DNA of 64,000 bases from Iris pallida (lineage: Eukaryota; Streptophyta; Magnoliopsida; Asparagales; Iridaceae), in the NCBI GenBank assembly GCA_029216955.1, contig JANAVB010003999.1, positions 4,678,572-4,742,571 on the forward strand, in the 5' to 3' direction. A program made the translations under genes and the position numbers. Below, one piece after another: positions 23,891 to 35,026 of this stretch; position 1 is the first letter of the stretch; each line of letters opens with the position of its first letter. Under the pieces are notes generated by a model. It made no database searches, was not told where the DNA came from, and worked only from the letters and a program-made list of their open reading frames with translations.

Positions 23891-24617
23891 CTGGTACGCT
23901 TCTTGCATCAGCTCGTTCCTCAGTTCGCCAGTTGGTACGCATAGCCTCGTACCATTCTTCAATGCTCCGTCGCTGGCGATTGAGAATCCTTCCAGTGTTC
24001 CTGCCAGTACTTGGTCTCTGAGTTTGCAAAGCGTCTCGTCTTGAAATTGTGTCTCCTTGATCTTGTCCATAAGACTCGAACGCACTTGCAACTGTATCAA
24101 TGATGGTTCAGCTCCTGGTATGATGGCTTCTCTTCCAAGTTTCTTCATTTCCTCCTCGGGCAGTACAATTTCCAATCCAAGCTTCTCCATGTCTTCCAGC
24201 AAATGGCGCTCCTTGGTCAAGAACATTAGCCTTACCCGGGTGGTACTGCAGGTTGATATCAAAGTCCTTCATTAGCTCCAGCCATAGTCTTTGTCTCATG
24301 TTCAGCTCCTTCTGAGTGAAAACGTATTTCAGACTTTTGTGGTCCGTAAATATTTCCACTCTCTCTCCATACAGGTAGTGCTTCCATAGCTTCAAAGCAA
24401 ATATCACCGCTGCAAGCTCCAAGTCATGTGTGGGGTAGTTCTTCTCATGAGTCCGCAATTGTCTAGATGCATAGGCAATCACTTTCCCGTGTTGTTGAAG
24501 AACGCAGCCCATTCCTTTTCCGGAAGCATCACTATAGATTGAGAAACCGCCAGTACCTGCGGGTAGCGCAAGTATCGACGCAGTTGTGAGCCTCTTCTTC
24601 AGTTCTTCAAAAGCTGA
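23890..24617 (-). pseudogene. Chromovirus RNase H and linker to integrase
   Basis: After the stop that ends RT (24618-24620) the same frame continues with [37 protein letters not shown] and [13 protein letters not shown], then [10 protein letters not shown], all standard gypsy RNase H blocks. The following ADALSR-like region is disrupted, and the linker (from about 24262 down) continues in another frame to LRNELMQEAYQ. There a large deletion removes the start of integrase. Confidence 0.85.
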
Positions 24618-26012
24618 CTAGCATGCTTCAGACCATATGAACTCTTCATTCTTCCTGGTAAGCTTCGTCATTGGCTCTGTAATCTTGGAGAAATCCTTCA
24701 CGAACTTCCGGTAGTAACCAGCTAGTCCCAAAAAGCTCCTGATCTCTGCAACCGAGCTTGGTGCAGTCCACTTCTCAATAGCAGCTATCTTCTTTGGATC
24801 CACCGAAATTCCTTTTTCTGTGACAACATGGCCCAAAAATTCTACCTTGTCTAAAAAGAATTCACATTTGGATAGCTTACCATATAGCTTCTCCTTCCTT
24901 AAGGTACTCAGCACTTTCCTTAAGTGCTCTTCATGCTCTTCCTCCGTCTTCGAGTAGATCAGTATGTCGTCGATAAAGACAACAACAAACTGATCCAGAT
25001 ATTCATGGAAAACCTTGTTCATGAGGTTCATGAATACTATAGGAGCATTCGTCAGTCCAAACGGCATGACCAAGAATTCAAATTGTCCATACTTGGTGTT
25101 GAATGCCGTCTTGGGAATATCCTCCTTCCTGACCTTGATTTGATGGTAGCCTGATCTGAGATCTATCTTTGAAAATACCTTGGCTCCGCTCAGTTGATCA
25201 AACAGGTCGTCGATCCGGGGCAGGGGGTACTTGTTCTTGATGGTGATGTTGTTCAGCGCCCGATAGTCGATGCACATCCGCACAGTTCCATCCTTCTTGG
25301 GCACAAACAAAACTGGTGCTCCCCAGGATGAAGCTTCGTCTCTGATAAATCCTTGCGACTTCAGCTCGTCAATCTGATCCTTCATCTCCTTAGCCTCCTT
25401 TAGGTTGACTCTGTAGCATCCTCGAGAAATAGGAGAAGAGCCGGGTACTAGATCGATAGTGAATTCCATACCTCGATCCGGCGGCAATTCTGGAAGACTA
25501 TCTGGAAAGACATCCATAAATTCTGCAATGATAGGGTGAGGAGGCCCGGGTTCTTCGGTGATTGAGGAGTAGGTGATACTCTTCATATCTTCCGGAGCCC
25601 GAGAGATTTCAAACTCCGGTTCTCCTGGTGGGCTGAAGATTACACATCCTCGGTGACAATCTATCAGCGCATGTTGTTCACTTAACCAGTCCATCCCTAG
25701 GACTACATCAGAGTTGGGCAGGGGCATCACTAGTAAAGGTGTCGTGAACTGATGGCCAGAGATGGTTATGGGACAATTACAAGCCTCAGTGATGGGTATA
25801 GGTCCACCACCGGTCATAACCCTACTAATCACCTTGCTAAGTCCCGAATCTATGTGGTGTGCAGATATAAACTTGGATGATATGAAACTATGTGATGCAC
25901 CCGAATCAAATAATGCTAGAGCAGGATGTGAAAACACATAAATGGAACCTGTGATGACATCTGCGGTGGGTTCCTGCTCTGGCTCCTGCTCATCAGCTGC
26001 TAGGGCAAAAGC
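24618..26012 (-). pseudogene. Chromovirus protease and reverse transcriptase
   Basis: The frame is open from just after the gag stop at 26013-26015. Protease: [12 protein letters not shown] near 25910. [19 protein letters not shown], then [13 protein letters not shown], the PFGLTNAP box and the catalytic [11 protein letters not shown] at about 24960-24985. The RNase H-side thumb [12 protein letters not shown] follows. The RT core looks intact, but the frame ends at a TAG right after FIWSEAC, so RT is cut off from RNase H. Confidence 0.92.
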
Positions 26013-27397
26013 TCACCCAGTCTTCTGCTGGTGCTGTCCAAACTGTTGTTGCTGAGTAGGCAGGGAAGCTCTCTGCTGGTTGGTTCCGGGCCGGTGGCCT
26101 GACATGGGGCAGTCCTTCACTTGGTGGGTGGCAGACCCACAGACTAGGCAGTGACCTAGCCTCTTCCTGCAGATGTTCGACTGGTGGCCCGGCCTCTTGC
26201 AATAGTCGCAGACAGGGATCTGCTTCTGGTGTGCCCTGTCATTGGTCCTCGTCTGTTGATGCTGCTGGTGGTGCGAGGGCCTGTTGTTGTTGTTGTTGGG
26301 CCTCTTCTGATTGCCCTGGAAGTTGCTAGTTCCAGGGTACTCCCTCTTGGATCGAGAAGGCTGGCTCTTCTCCACATCCTGAGCTCGGATCAGGATCCTC
26401 TCATAGATCTTCGCGCCACCTGCGATCACAGGGGTGCGAATCTCTTCTCGTAAGCCATACCTGAATCGCTCAGCACGATCCTTCGGGTCAGCTACCAGGT
26501 TCTGGGCAAAGCGGCTTAGTCGGCCGAACTCTGCCGCATACTCGCTGACCGTCATGTTACCCTGCCTCAAGTTCTGGAATTGCCTCTCCATTTCCCGCAT
26601 CTCCGATGTCGGGAAAAACTTCCTGCGGAACAGCTTCTTGAAAGTGTCCCAATCGAGCTGCTTGTCCTGGAGTCGGGGTTTATTCCGATACCAGATGCTC
26701 ACCACATCCTGTAGTTGGAGTCCTACAGCTTCAGCCTTGAGGTCCTCCGGGAGTCGAGCGACGCTCAGGAGACGCTCCATGTGATCTAGCCATTCATCGG
26801 CGTAGATGATACCCTCGGTTCCTTTGAAAGGTCGAGGGTCTTGCTTCTTAAAGCTTTCTATGTCTCCCACCTTCATGCAATAATACACCTCTAATCAAAA
26901 GAATGGCCTTTAAAGAAATATAATTAATTCTAAATCATGCTTACCTTGGCAGGTCGTGGCCCTGATGAAGTGGTTTCTCCTCTCTCGAGGGCAGCCATGG
27001 CCACGTTGTGGGCATTCTCCATGCCCTCTCTCATAATCGCGGTCTGCTCGCGATGGGCTTCAGCTTGGGCAGCAGTCTGCTCTCTATGGGCTTCTGTTTG
27101 AGCTCTCTATGCTTCAAGCACTCCTCGTAGCATACCCACTAGGTCAGTGGGATCCACGGGTACTGGTGGAGCAGCTGGTGCGGGTACTACTGCAGGGATC
27201 TGCGTCTCAGCCCGGGATTGTGCCGGTTCTGCCGCTTGCGCTGTGGAAGCGTAAACGGGCCGAGGAGCTGGTGCAGCATGAGGACGGTCTGTCAGCTGCA
27301 ATGGAGGTGGGTCCCGGCGTGCCTGAGAAGGGGTGTGATCAGTTGATGACACCTCATCGTCAGCAGGGCCGGATCTAGTAGTCTTTCTTTTGGCCAT
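26013..27397 (-). pseudogene. Chromovirus GAG
   Basis: Probable start ATG at 27395-27397 (MAKRKTTRSG). An in-frame TAG at 27107-27109 follows a Pro/Ala-rich stretch; the frame goes on through EAHREQTAAQAEAHREQT. A 74-base AT-rich stretch (26871-26944) interrupts the frame and has GT-AG ends. Then come the retrotransposon GAG core (WLDHMERLLSVARLPEDLKA, FRRKFFPTSEMREME) and zinc knuckles CDYCKRPGHQSNIC and CLVCGSATHQVKDC. The frame ends at a TGA (26013-26015) and reopens as protease. GAG forms the particle and binds RNA. Confidence 0.85.
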
Positions 27398-27578
27398 GAT
27401 CTGGAAGGTTTAGGGTACATACATAAGCAAGATATCCTACCAGTCTATAATCAACCAAAAATATTTATTTATATAATCGGTCCTATGTTGTGACAAATCA
27501 ATGTTCTAGTGTTCTAGTTGTTTCTAGGTATGTTTTCCTAAGTTGTTGTACGACCTGCATGGGCCACCACTGAAAACA

Positions 27579-30401
27579 TGTCACGACCCGATCCCAATAA
27601 TCTGGGTCTAGTCGGATCATGCCCAGCCTGCACCGTTGTTGAGACGGCGGCAGTAAGCTGTTCAGTAGCAGGTAACCATACAACAACACTATACTTGTCA
27701 CAACTTCAACTTCGGAAATAAACTTTATTTAAACTGAAATTTAATACAATGAAATTGTTCTGAAATGAAATACAGAATTTTGAAAATAAAATAAACAATG
27801 CAGAATGGAAATCTATCTATCAGCCTCAGTTCCATCGTCCTCCTGCGGGGACTCTGGCAGCACGACCGGGTACAACTCAGGGTCGTAATAGCTGTTGTAA
27901 CACAGCTCAGCATCATCCCCTAAAATATATCTCCAGTCAGGAGGGAGCAAAGTACAATTCATGCTAATTAAACAGTTAAATAAGAAATAGAATCATGCAG
28001 TTCTAAACAGTTTTAAAAACAGGTTTGTTACAGTAGAAATCAGTAATTTGAACAGGTAATGACATATGACCGGCTTGGGTTTATTACAGGAGGGATAATG
28101 GGTTTTTGTTACAGTAGTGGTCATAATCATTACGCTATTTCCCAGTCCCCAATAGTTACAGTACAGTACTCAGTGAGAGTTTCGTGTTTGAGTCGTGATT
28201 TAGACATGCATTAAAACGATTAAGTAAATAACTGTAACTAACTTAAACTATACTTGCCTCAATGTAAAATGACTGGAGGGGAAGAAGACTCCGAGACGGG
28301 ACGTTTAGAGTTGTCCTCGAATTCCTACATTCGAGAGATAGACTCAACTGTCAGGTTTACCAACTTAGCTATGCTAGTTGTAATCTCTATTTGCGTCCTA
28401 GTCCAGTTTTAGTTATTTAATTAACAAAACACAGAAAAACGCGATTAATTGTGCGTTGATTTAATACGAGGAAAAATGATCAGTTTAATTTTGAATTCGA
28501 AAAATAGCGTCGATGCCAGATTACTTACGAAAACTTGGTAATTTTATAAAATATAATATAAAACTAATTTTCTTGCTTAGTGAGAAATATGTGACATATT
28601 ATTTAATAATAAACTGATAAATTTTAAGATGAGAAAATGATAATTAATTTTGTACGAAAAATACCTTTTAAATCGCTAAATAATGAAAACTCGTAAAATC
28701 AGAAAAAGACAGGAAACATAAGCTACTACAATCACAGACCAGCCAGCTGGGCTTATGCCCATTACAATTTATTTACATAAATTGAAATAAGAATAAACTG
28801 CCGTTAGTCCTAACTGAAAAATAGAAATTAAATGTAAATAAAAATAAATATTAAAATAATGATAAATAGCAAGTCTCAGATAATGGTCCGATCCTCATCT
28901 GGCTAATTGCCTCAACGTCCGGGCGGGGCCGGTATCGTTTGCACTTAGCCGGGTCCATTGACCGGTACGGTCGTCACCCAAAAATAAATATCAATTAAAT
29001 TCCGAAAATTATTTTAAATTCATTTTGAAAACAATTCGGGATTTACGGAAAAATCGGGCAGCATCTCCTCTGTTTTTGGTCAACCCAAAAACTGGGAAAT
29101 TGGCGCCGATTATTCCTGCAAGTCCCAAACCAGGGAAAAACCCACATTTTATATATAAAACACATCCACAGCCATTTCACAGAATAATCGGGACGACCCG
29201 AAATAGTTTCGGAAGTCCGATTCCAAATCCACAAATCACAGAACGTTTCCGAAAATTTCCGGAAACTAAAACATACCAAAAACCGTTCCCGAAATATTCC
29301 GGAAAAGCAAAACAATTCACGGGACCTTTTCGAAAGTCCCGAAAAAATACGACGTAGCTAATACCGAATTCCCAAAGGGAACCGGGGACCATTTCATCAT
29401 CGACAAAAATAGATAAAATAGCGGGACAGGGGTTATACCTTGGGTTGCTCGGCTAGAGCTCTCAGATGATAAAATAGAAAGAAAAATCCAGCAGCGTCGT
29501 TGCCGAAATAATGATGGACCCAACGTCGTCGACGACGAACGTCAAAAATTCCAGAACTAGGGCACGCTGAACCAACCAGAGAACTCGGCAGCGCTAGGGC
29601 ACGCTGTCGACAGAGGCGTAGAGGGGAAACGGGTCGCCGGAGTTGGCGGAGAAAACTTGCGGGAAATCAGCGCCAAAGGAGTGCGCGGTCACCGGAACAG
29701 CGCTGTCGGGGACGGCGCGAGGGGGAGCTCCGGAGGCGGTCGCCGGAGTTGGCGCAGAGGGGGCCGCGGGGTCGGGGCTCGCCGGAGTCGGCGTCGGCCG
29801 GAACAGTGCGGGGGTTCGCCGGAGTCGGCGAAGATGGCGGCGCGCGAGGGACTCCGGTGGGGATGGCCGGAGTTAGGTGGAGGAGGGGGTTTGAGTGAAG
29901 TGGGTTCTCTGGAGAGTAGGTAGAGAGAAGAGAGTTTTGAAGAATTTTAGTCTTCTGTGAGAAGGAAATGAGAAAGGAGAGTTTAAGAAGAAGAAGGAGG
30001 GGAAAGAGTCTGGAGAATAATGGGGAAATGGGGGTGTGCGTGTGGTAGAGAGGAGAGAGTGGGGAGAGAAAATAGGAATGGGGTTTGCCAATTCACGTAT
30101 GAGTTGCTGGTCCTTCGGGACCAGCTCAAATAATTATTATTATTATTATTATTTTTTATAAAGAACCAGTCAAATAATCAGATTTGAGAAACAGGATAAA
30201 GGATTGGGCTCGGGCCTGGGTCTGGGCTCGGACTCGGGTCTGGGTCCGAAAAACCAAAAATCCATGTTATTATAATTTTCGAAATTCTTTTTCACCCAAA
30301 ATATTTAATAATATTAATATTAATAATAATAAATTTGAAATACTAATAATAATAATACCAAAAAATTAATTAATAATTAATTACAAATAATGGGTTTCAC
30401 A
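27579..30401 (-). repeat. Chromovirus 5' LTR (intact)
   Basis: 2823 bp; in sense orientation it starts TGTGAAACCC and ends GGGTCGTGACA. The bases following it in sense (27578 downward) read TGTTTTCAGTGGTGG, which is not the common initiator-Met primer site. Either another tRNA is used or the site has been lost. The 110-codon frame at 29025-29357 has a twin at 21515-21847 only because both LTRs carry it. Confidence 0.92.
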
Positions 30402-30590
30402 CATCATCATCATCTTCCTGGAGAGATTTGAAATTTTTCGGCGATTAGGTCAATTATGGAGAAAAGATCTTCTTCTTCTTTTCCATAAAAGTTAGCATCG
30501 TTTTGAAAGAAGAACGAAACTCTTTATTCCTGACAAATTTATTTCTACAAAAAAAATAAAAGAAATTAGGTTTCTATCAACTGTTCTTCA

Positions 30591-31553
30591 TCATTCTCCG
30601 TGATTTTAACACAGAGAATTAATTTTCCGTGATTTTTACACGGAGAATGACCATTCTCCGTGATTTTAACACGTAAAATGGTTATTCTACGTGATTTTAA
30701 CGGTGATTTCTAATATGGAGAATGACCATTCTCCATGTTAAAGCCACGGAGAACTGCCATTCTCAGTTCTTAAAATCATGGAGAATGACCATTTTTCGTC
30801 ATTTTAACACGGAGAATGGCAATTCTTCGTAGTTTTAACACGGAGAATGACCATTCGTTGTATTAAAATAACGAACAATGGACATTCTTCGTCATTTTAG
30901 CACGAAGAATGGTCATTCTTCGTCATTTTAACACGGAGAATGACCATTCTTCGTGATATTAACACGGAAAATAACCATTCTCTGTGATTTTAACACGGAA
31001 AATGTTCATTCTCCGTGATTTTAAGAACGGAGAATGGTCATTCTCCGTGATTTCTAATACGGAGAATGACCATTCTTCGTGTTAAAACCACGGAGAATGG
31101 TCATTCTCCATCATTTTAACACGGAGAATGGTCATTCTCCTGCATTTTAACAAGAAGAATGGTCATTCTCCGTTATATTAACACGGAGAATTGCATTCTC
31201 CGTGATATTAACACGGAGAATTGGGATTCTCCGTAATATTACCACGGCGAATGACCATTCTCCGTGATTTTAACACAAAAAATTGTCATTATCCGTGATT
31301 TTAAGAACGGAGAATGGCCATTCTCCGTGATTTCTAATACGGAGAATGATCATTCTCCGTGTTAAAATCATGGAGAATGGCCATTCTCCGTGTTAAAATA
31401 ACGGAGAATGGACATTCTCCGTCATTTTAGCACGAAGAATGATCATTCTCCTGCATTTTAACAAGGAGAATGGTCATTCTCCGTGATATTAATACGGAGA
31501 ATTGTCATTCTCCATGATATTACCATGGAGAATTGTCATTCTCCTGCATTTTA
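30591..31553. repeat. Palindromic minisatellite (about 33-bp hairpin unit)
   Basis: About 29 tandem units. Each has the plan ATTCTCCGT, an AT-rich 9-10 base loop (GATTTTAAC type), ACGGAGAAT, then a 3-5 base spacer (GGTC or GACC). Because both the arms and the joints between units are self-complementary, any transcript could fold into a ladder of hairpins in two registers. A higher-order period of about 280 bp is visible: the run TTAAGAACGG, then CCGTGATTTCTAATACGG, then GTGTTAAAA starts at 31021 and again at 31301. It lies inside the hAT-like element at 11839-32326. No coding frame crosses it. Confidence 0.93.
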
Positions 31554-32326
31554 TGGCTAGTTGAAAATTTGGAGGACTATAACTTTTGACTGAGATGTCG
31601 GAACGAGATCCGATTTGTCGCAAAATGAGCATATTTTCGAGGAGCCTGAGATAAACTGCTCCACCGTTTGTCGGCTTTTCGAAATTTTAGAATCGCAAAA
31701 AAAAATATTTGGACCTCTATTTTAACAGTTTTACCGTTTGTCGGTCTTTCCAAAAAATTTCGACGAGTTTTTGAAGGAAGGTTTGAAGATTTTGGAGAAG
31801 AAAATCTAGATTCGAAACTGAGCGGCGTGTGGAAGAAGATGAAATAATATCAAAACGTTTTTTTTAAGAGTAGAGTTCGATGGTGTTTTCAATAAATTAG
31901 AAAGTTATTCAGAACCCCCTTTATATATTTTTCACTAATTCTGGGCACGCGATGAAATATTATTTTGCGGTGGATTTTACATTAAAAATTTACAATTTTT
32001 GGACAATTCATAAATTTTTCCTATTATAAGTCATATTTCAGTTTGTATTTTTTAATGATCAAGACTTGATTGCTATTTGATTATATGTTTAATATTACTT
32101 TTGTTTAAAATTATTTCAAATATTATATTAGAACCCGATAAACTCGATGGATCCGACCCAACCCGAGTTCAACCCGAGCCAAACCGGATCCTCCGGACTT
32201 GGTCTTAGGCTTTATATGTTTAATCCGAGGTCGGATCAGGCTTGGGTTCGGACTAGACTTATGATTTATCGGGTTGGACTCGAGTTGACCTCAAGTCCGA
32301 CCCAACTCGTCCAAGTTGTACCCCTA
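31554..32326. other. Right part of the hAT-like element
   Basis: Non-coding. Two copies of CCGTTTGTCGGC/T followed by TTTC occur (31660s and 31735s). The last 200 bp are rich in CCGACC/GGGTTG words like the left end of the same element. Confidence 0.5.
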
Positions 32327-32484
32327 CTCCCAAGGATCCAGAAAGCCAACCAAGCACCGTGTTCTGCAGCAAAAGCCACATTTGTACAAGACCAGCTGCG
32401 CAACAGAAGCCAAGTTGAAAAAGAAATGGGGCTGAACAACTTGTAGGAGTAAAATAGGAGAGTCCAGTATCATTACATTACAAA

Positions 32485-32485
<1 letters not shown>

Positions 32486-32519
<34 letters not shown>

Positions 32520-32532
32520 GGGGGGGGGGGGG
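32486..32532. repeat. (GT)n followed by G(16)
   Basis: About 15 GT units run into a homopolymer of about 16 G. Its length should be treated with caution in any assembly. Confidence 0.95.
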
Positions 32533-32567
32533 AAGCATCATTTCTGTGTGTATGACTCGAGCAACAA

Positions 32568-32898
32568 TTTATTCATAATCTCAACCAATTGGCACAAAAG
32601 CGTAGCTGTCCATATTCCTGGCAACCACAAAAACCTTCTACTACATTTGGGAATAGTTATAAGCCTCTAAAAACCCACAAAAATGTATTAGCTTTCAGGA
32701 GGTTAGCTGACAATAAAGAGCTTACTATTACACAGAAGTAAAAGAGTTGCTACTCCGTTTTGTAAGCAATGAACTATAAGAAGTCCAATAAACCAGTCTA
32801 AAGCAGCAGCACAGCACCACCCCTGCTAGCCTTAGCCTTCATTCTGTTCTCAACCTCTTGGTACTAGGTTCCGCAGGTTCTCCTCCTCCTAGCAGTAT
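32568..32898 (-). CDS. Last exon and 3' UTR of an unrecognised minus-strand gene
   Basis: On the minus strand a strong acceptor (TTTTTTCCGCAG) precedes a 20-codon stretch starting ILLGGGEPAEPSTKRLRTE and ending at the stop 32839-32841. A 3' UTR of about 270 bases with AATAAA (complement at 32568-32573) follows. A basic C-terminal tail KRLR could be a nuclear signal, but no family is recognised. Upstream exons would lie at higher coordinates, now broken up by a hAT MITE and an LTR fragment. It may be a live gene with long introns or a relic. Confidence 0.45.
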
Positions 32899-32948
32899 CT
32901 GCGGAAAAAAGCCGGACCTAATGAGTCTAGTTATGACACGAGCATAGG

Positions 32949-33242
32949 CAGGACCGGCCCTGAGCATTTGGGAGCCCAAGGCAAAGTTTTCTAAATGGAC
33001 ATCATACATAATGTAAAAAAAAAGGTCTAAATAAAACAAAAATTTGTTTTAGTTAAGATTTGAACCAAGGACCTCTTAAATACAAGTCTAGCATTGTAAC
33101 AACTGCACCACAATACTTTTTGTTAAAAAAAAAGGCATATGATACATACTAGTTCTATTATAAACAATTCCATGTTGGTGCCCCCTTTCATCAGGGGGCC
33201 CTGGGTCGTCGTCCGGCCTGCCCTGGACTAGGGCCGCCCCTG
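32949..33242. mobile_element. hAT-type non-autonomous element, 294 bp
   Basis: Ends CAGGACCGGCCCTGAG and the complement of CTAGGGCCGCCCCTG form terminal repeats, flanked by a perfect 8-bp duplication AGCATAGG (32941-32948 and 33243-33250). It lies in the presumed last intron of the minus-strand gene. Confidence 0.9.
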
Positions 33243-33479
33243 AGCATAGGTGAAAGACTAAGTGGGGAGGTACTGTTTCGATTATACTGAAGCACGAATA
33301 GAGTATAGCACGACCATGTCGTTGCGTCGCTAAGTATAGGCCGAAAGGCAAGTTCGAGTCGGTGCGTTGATGTTGCAAGTACGAGAATGGTCTAAGGCAC
33401 AACGATAAGTAAGATATCGGAGCTAGGCACTGTGATGGTCTAGAGACACAAATAGGCTAGATGTCGATGTCCTAAAACT

Positions 33480-34092
33480 GATCCTAACACAAGAATAGAA
33501 AGACAATCACAAAGGGCTATTGTTGTACAAAAGTAAATGAACGTGTTGGTTTGTATGGGTGGACGAGGAGCTTACACACCAGTACAGTTGAGTACTGACG
33601 CCCACACAGTTTCCATGTACAGGCACAAGTAGAAGCTCGTTGGCGCGGAGCTCGCTTGGATGCGTCGAGGCAGGGAGTTTCTTGGCGTCTCGAGACGTGC
33701 GATCGCTTGGAGTCAGAACTTATACAGGACATAATGTATGGACATCGCCTATCTGAAGCATCCGCCACTTGCAGTCTTAAAGCTTGTATTGAGAAGTGAA
33801 AGAGAGCAGAGTAACTTGTAATATGAGAAAAAAGTAAGCATGAGTGAATGTAATCTTGGCTACACGCCTTTGTAATCTTATGTTTCAAATATCAATAAAG
33901 GATTTGACTTTGTTTCAACGCTTGTGTTGTCTTGTACATTCAATATTTCTACTTGAAACTTCTGTGCGACGACCCCGTCGCAAGCCGCTGTAATCGGCCG
34001 TTATGGAACGTGTCTTACGTGAGTGCAATCTAGGTTTATGTGACATTACGTCTTAGCGAGGACGATCGATCATACGGAACTGGGACGTGACA
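33480..34092 (+). repeat. 3' part of a Tekay/Del-like LTR
   Basis: Ends GCGAGGACGATCGATCATAC then GGGACGTGACA, the same terminal plan as the LTR at 13380-15655 (GCGAGGACGATCGATTCC near its end). It carries the ATAATGTATGGA motif (33720-33745) and an AATAAAGG signal near 33893. The 5' limit was not found and the start given is approximate. Confidence 0.6.
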
Positions 34093-35018
34093 CTTTCGAC
34101 TGAAAACTAGTCGGCGCATCTATTGATGTTTCTTACACATGTTCAAAGCTTCTCAAATGATCTTCTCTCGCCTTTTTTTAACTAAAGCAACTGTAACTCC
34201 TAACACTACATCTCTCACTTAACTAATCTTTTTTCTAGCCACTGATCGCTCTCAGAATTCTTCTTCAGTTAGACTCATTTTCAGGACATGTTTCTATAAC
34301 ACCCAAGATTCAAATCCAAAGCTGGTCTTACGACGTTTTAATAAAAACTTTTCTTCTCATATCCAGGTATACTACTTCATAAAGCAGTCCCGTAACACTT
34401 CTTCACTTCACCCATTGTAGCGTCCTCCTACATTGTGCCATAACAACGGTATTGCTTGGCCATTAATTTGAACTATTCCATCATTTATTCTCATACTATT
34501 GTAAAAAAAATTAGTATACTTATATTTGTCCGACTTATTTTAAATGACTTAGAACTTTCTAAGCATTTTCTATTTTCAAAGTTAACACTTCTGTACTCTA
34601 ATTAATAGTCACTCTTTGTTTCTGTAAAACAACAGTTGCCTGTTCATCTAATTTAGTAAAGTTTCATGAGACAACAATATCTTAAGTTGTTATAGGATCT
34701 CACAGACTTAAGATTGCTGTTAGGAGAAGAAGTAACCATTATTATGAAAAGGTGGTAGGGTTTTTGAGAATGCAAGCATAATTTTGAATAGCCAAGAGAC
34801 TTCTGTTACTAACCATATTCATAAGATCACCGAGTACAAGTCGCAAACAAGAATGATGTTTGAACAATAAGATTGAACGTGTTCCCCGTTCCATATATCT
34901 TTTCCGCACGGTCACAAAATATATACTACCACAAAATAGCTCACTTCTTAGTAGTTTGCAGTATCTGCCAATACCGAAACTGAAACCGAAACCAACTAAT
35001 TCAAACCCCACGAAACCC
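34093..35018. other. Spacer or intron, nothing recognised
   Basis: No supported frame or repeat. It may be intron of the minus-strand gene ending at 32839. Confidence 0.35.
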
Positions 35019-35026
35019 CTCGAAAC

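Larger units (their letters stand above)
12471..30401 (-). mobile_element. Ty3/gypsy chromovirus (Tekay/Del-like), degenerate
   Basis: Minus-strand element with LTRs at 27579-30401 (5' in sense) and 12471-22885 (3' in sense, itself split by another element). Target duplication CATCA lies at 12466-12470 and 30402-30406. Order gag, protease, RT, RNase H, integrase with a chromodomain-like C-terminus places it among plant chromoviruses; the long 2.8-kb LTRs suggest the Tekay/Del clade. Seen lesions: stops in gag and at the gag-pol and RT-RNase H joins, a disturbed frame after RNase H, and loss of the first half of integrase. It cannot move by itself. Confidence 0.93.
11839..32326. mobile_element. 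hAT-like element with palindromic array, split by a chromovirus
   Basis: Left end TAGGGCTGCAACTCGGACG and the complement of the right end (TAGGGGTACAACTTGGACG) agree at 16 of 19 bases. Flanking octamers TCCCCAAG (11831-11838) and CTCCCAAG (32327-32334) agree at 6 of 8, as in an old hAT target duplication. Both subterminal regions are rich in CGGGTT/AACCCG words. Without the inserted retroelement it is about 2.55 kb and holds the minisatellite at 30591-31553. No transposase frame is seen, so it is non-autonomous. Confidence 0.65.

Noticed and set aside
30591..31553. Reading the repeat array as a CRISPR array
   Set aside because: Units are contiguous and palindromic with no unique spacers, and the DNA is a plant nuclear genome.
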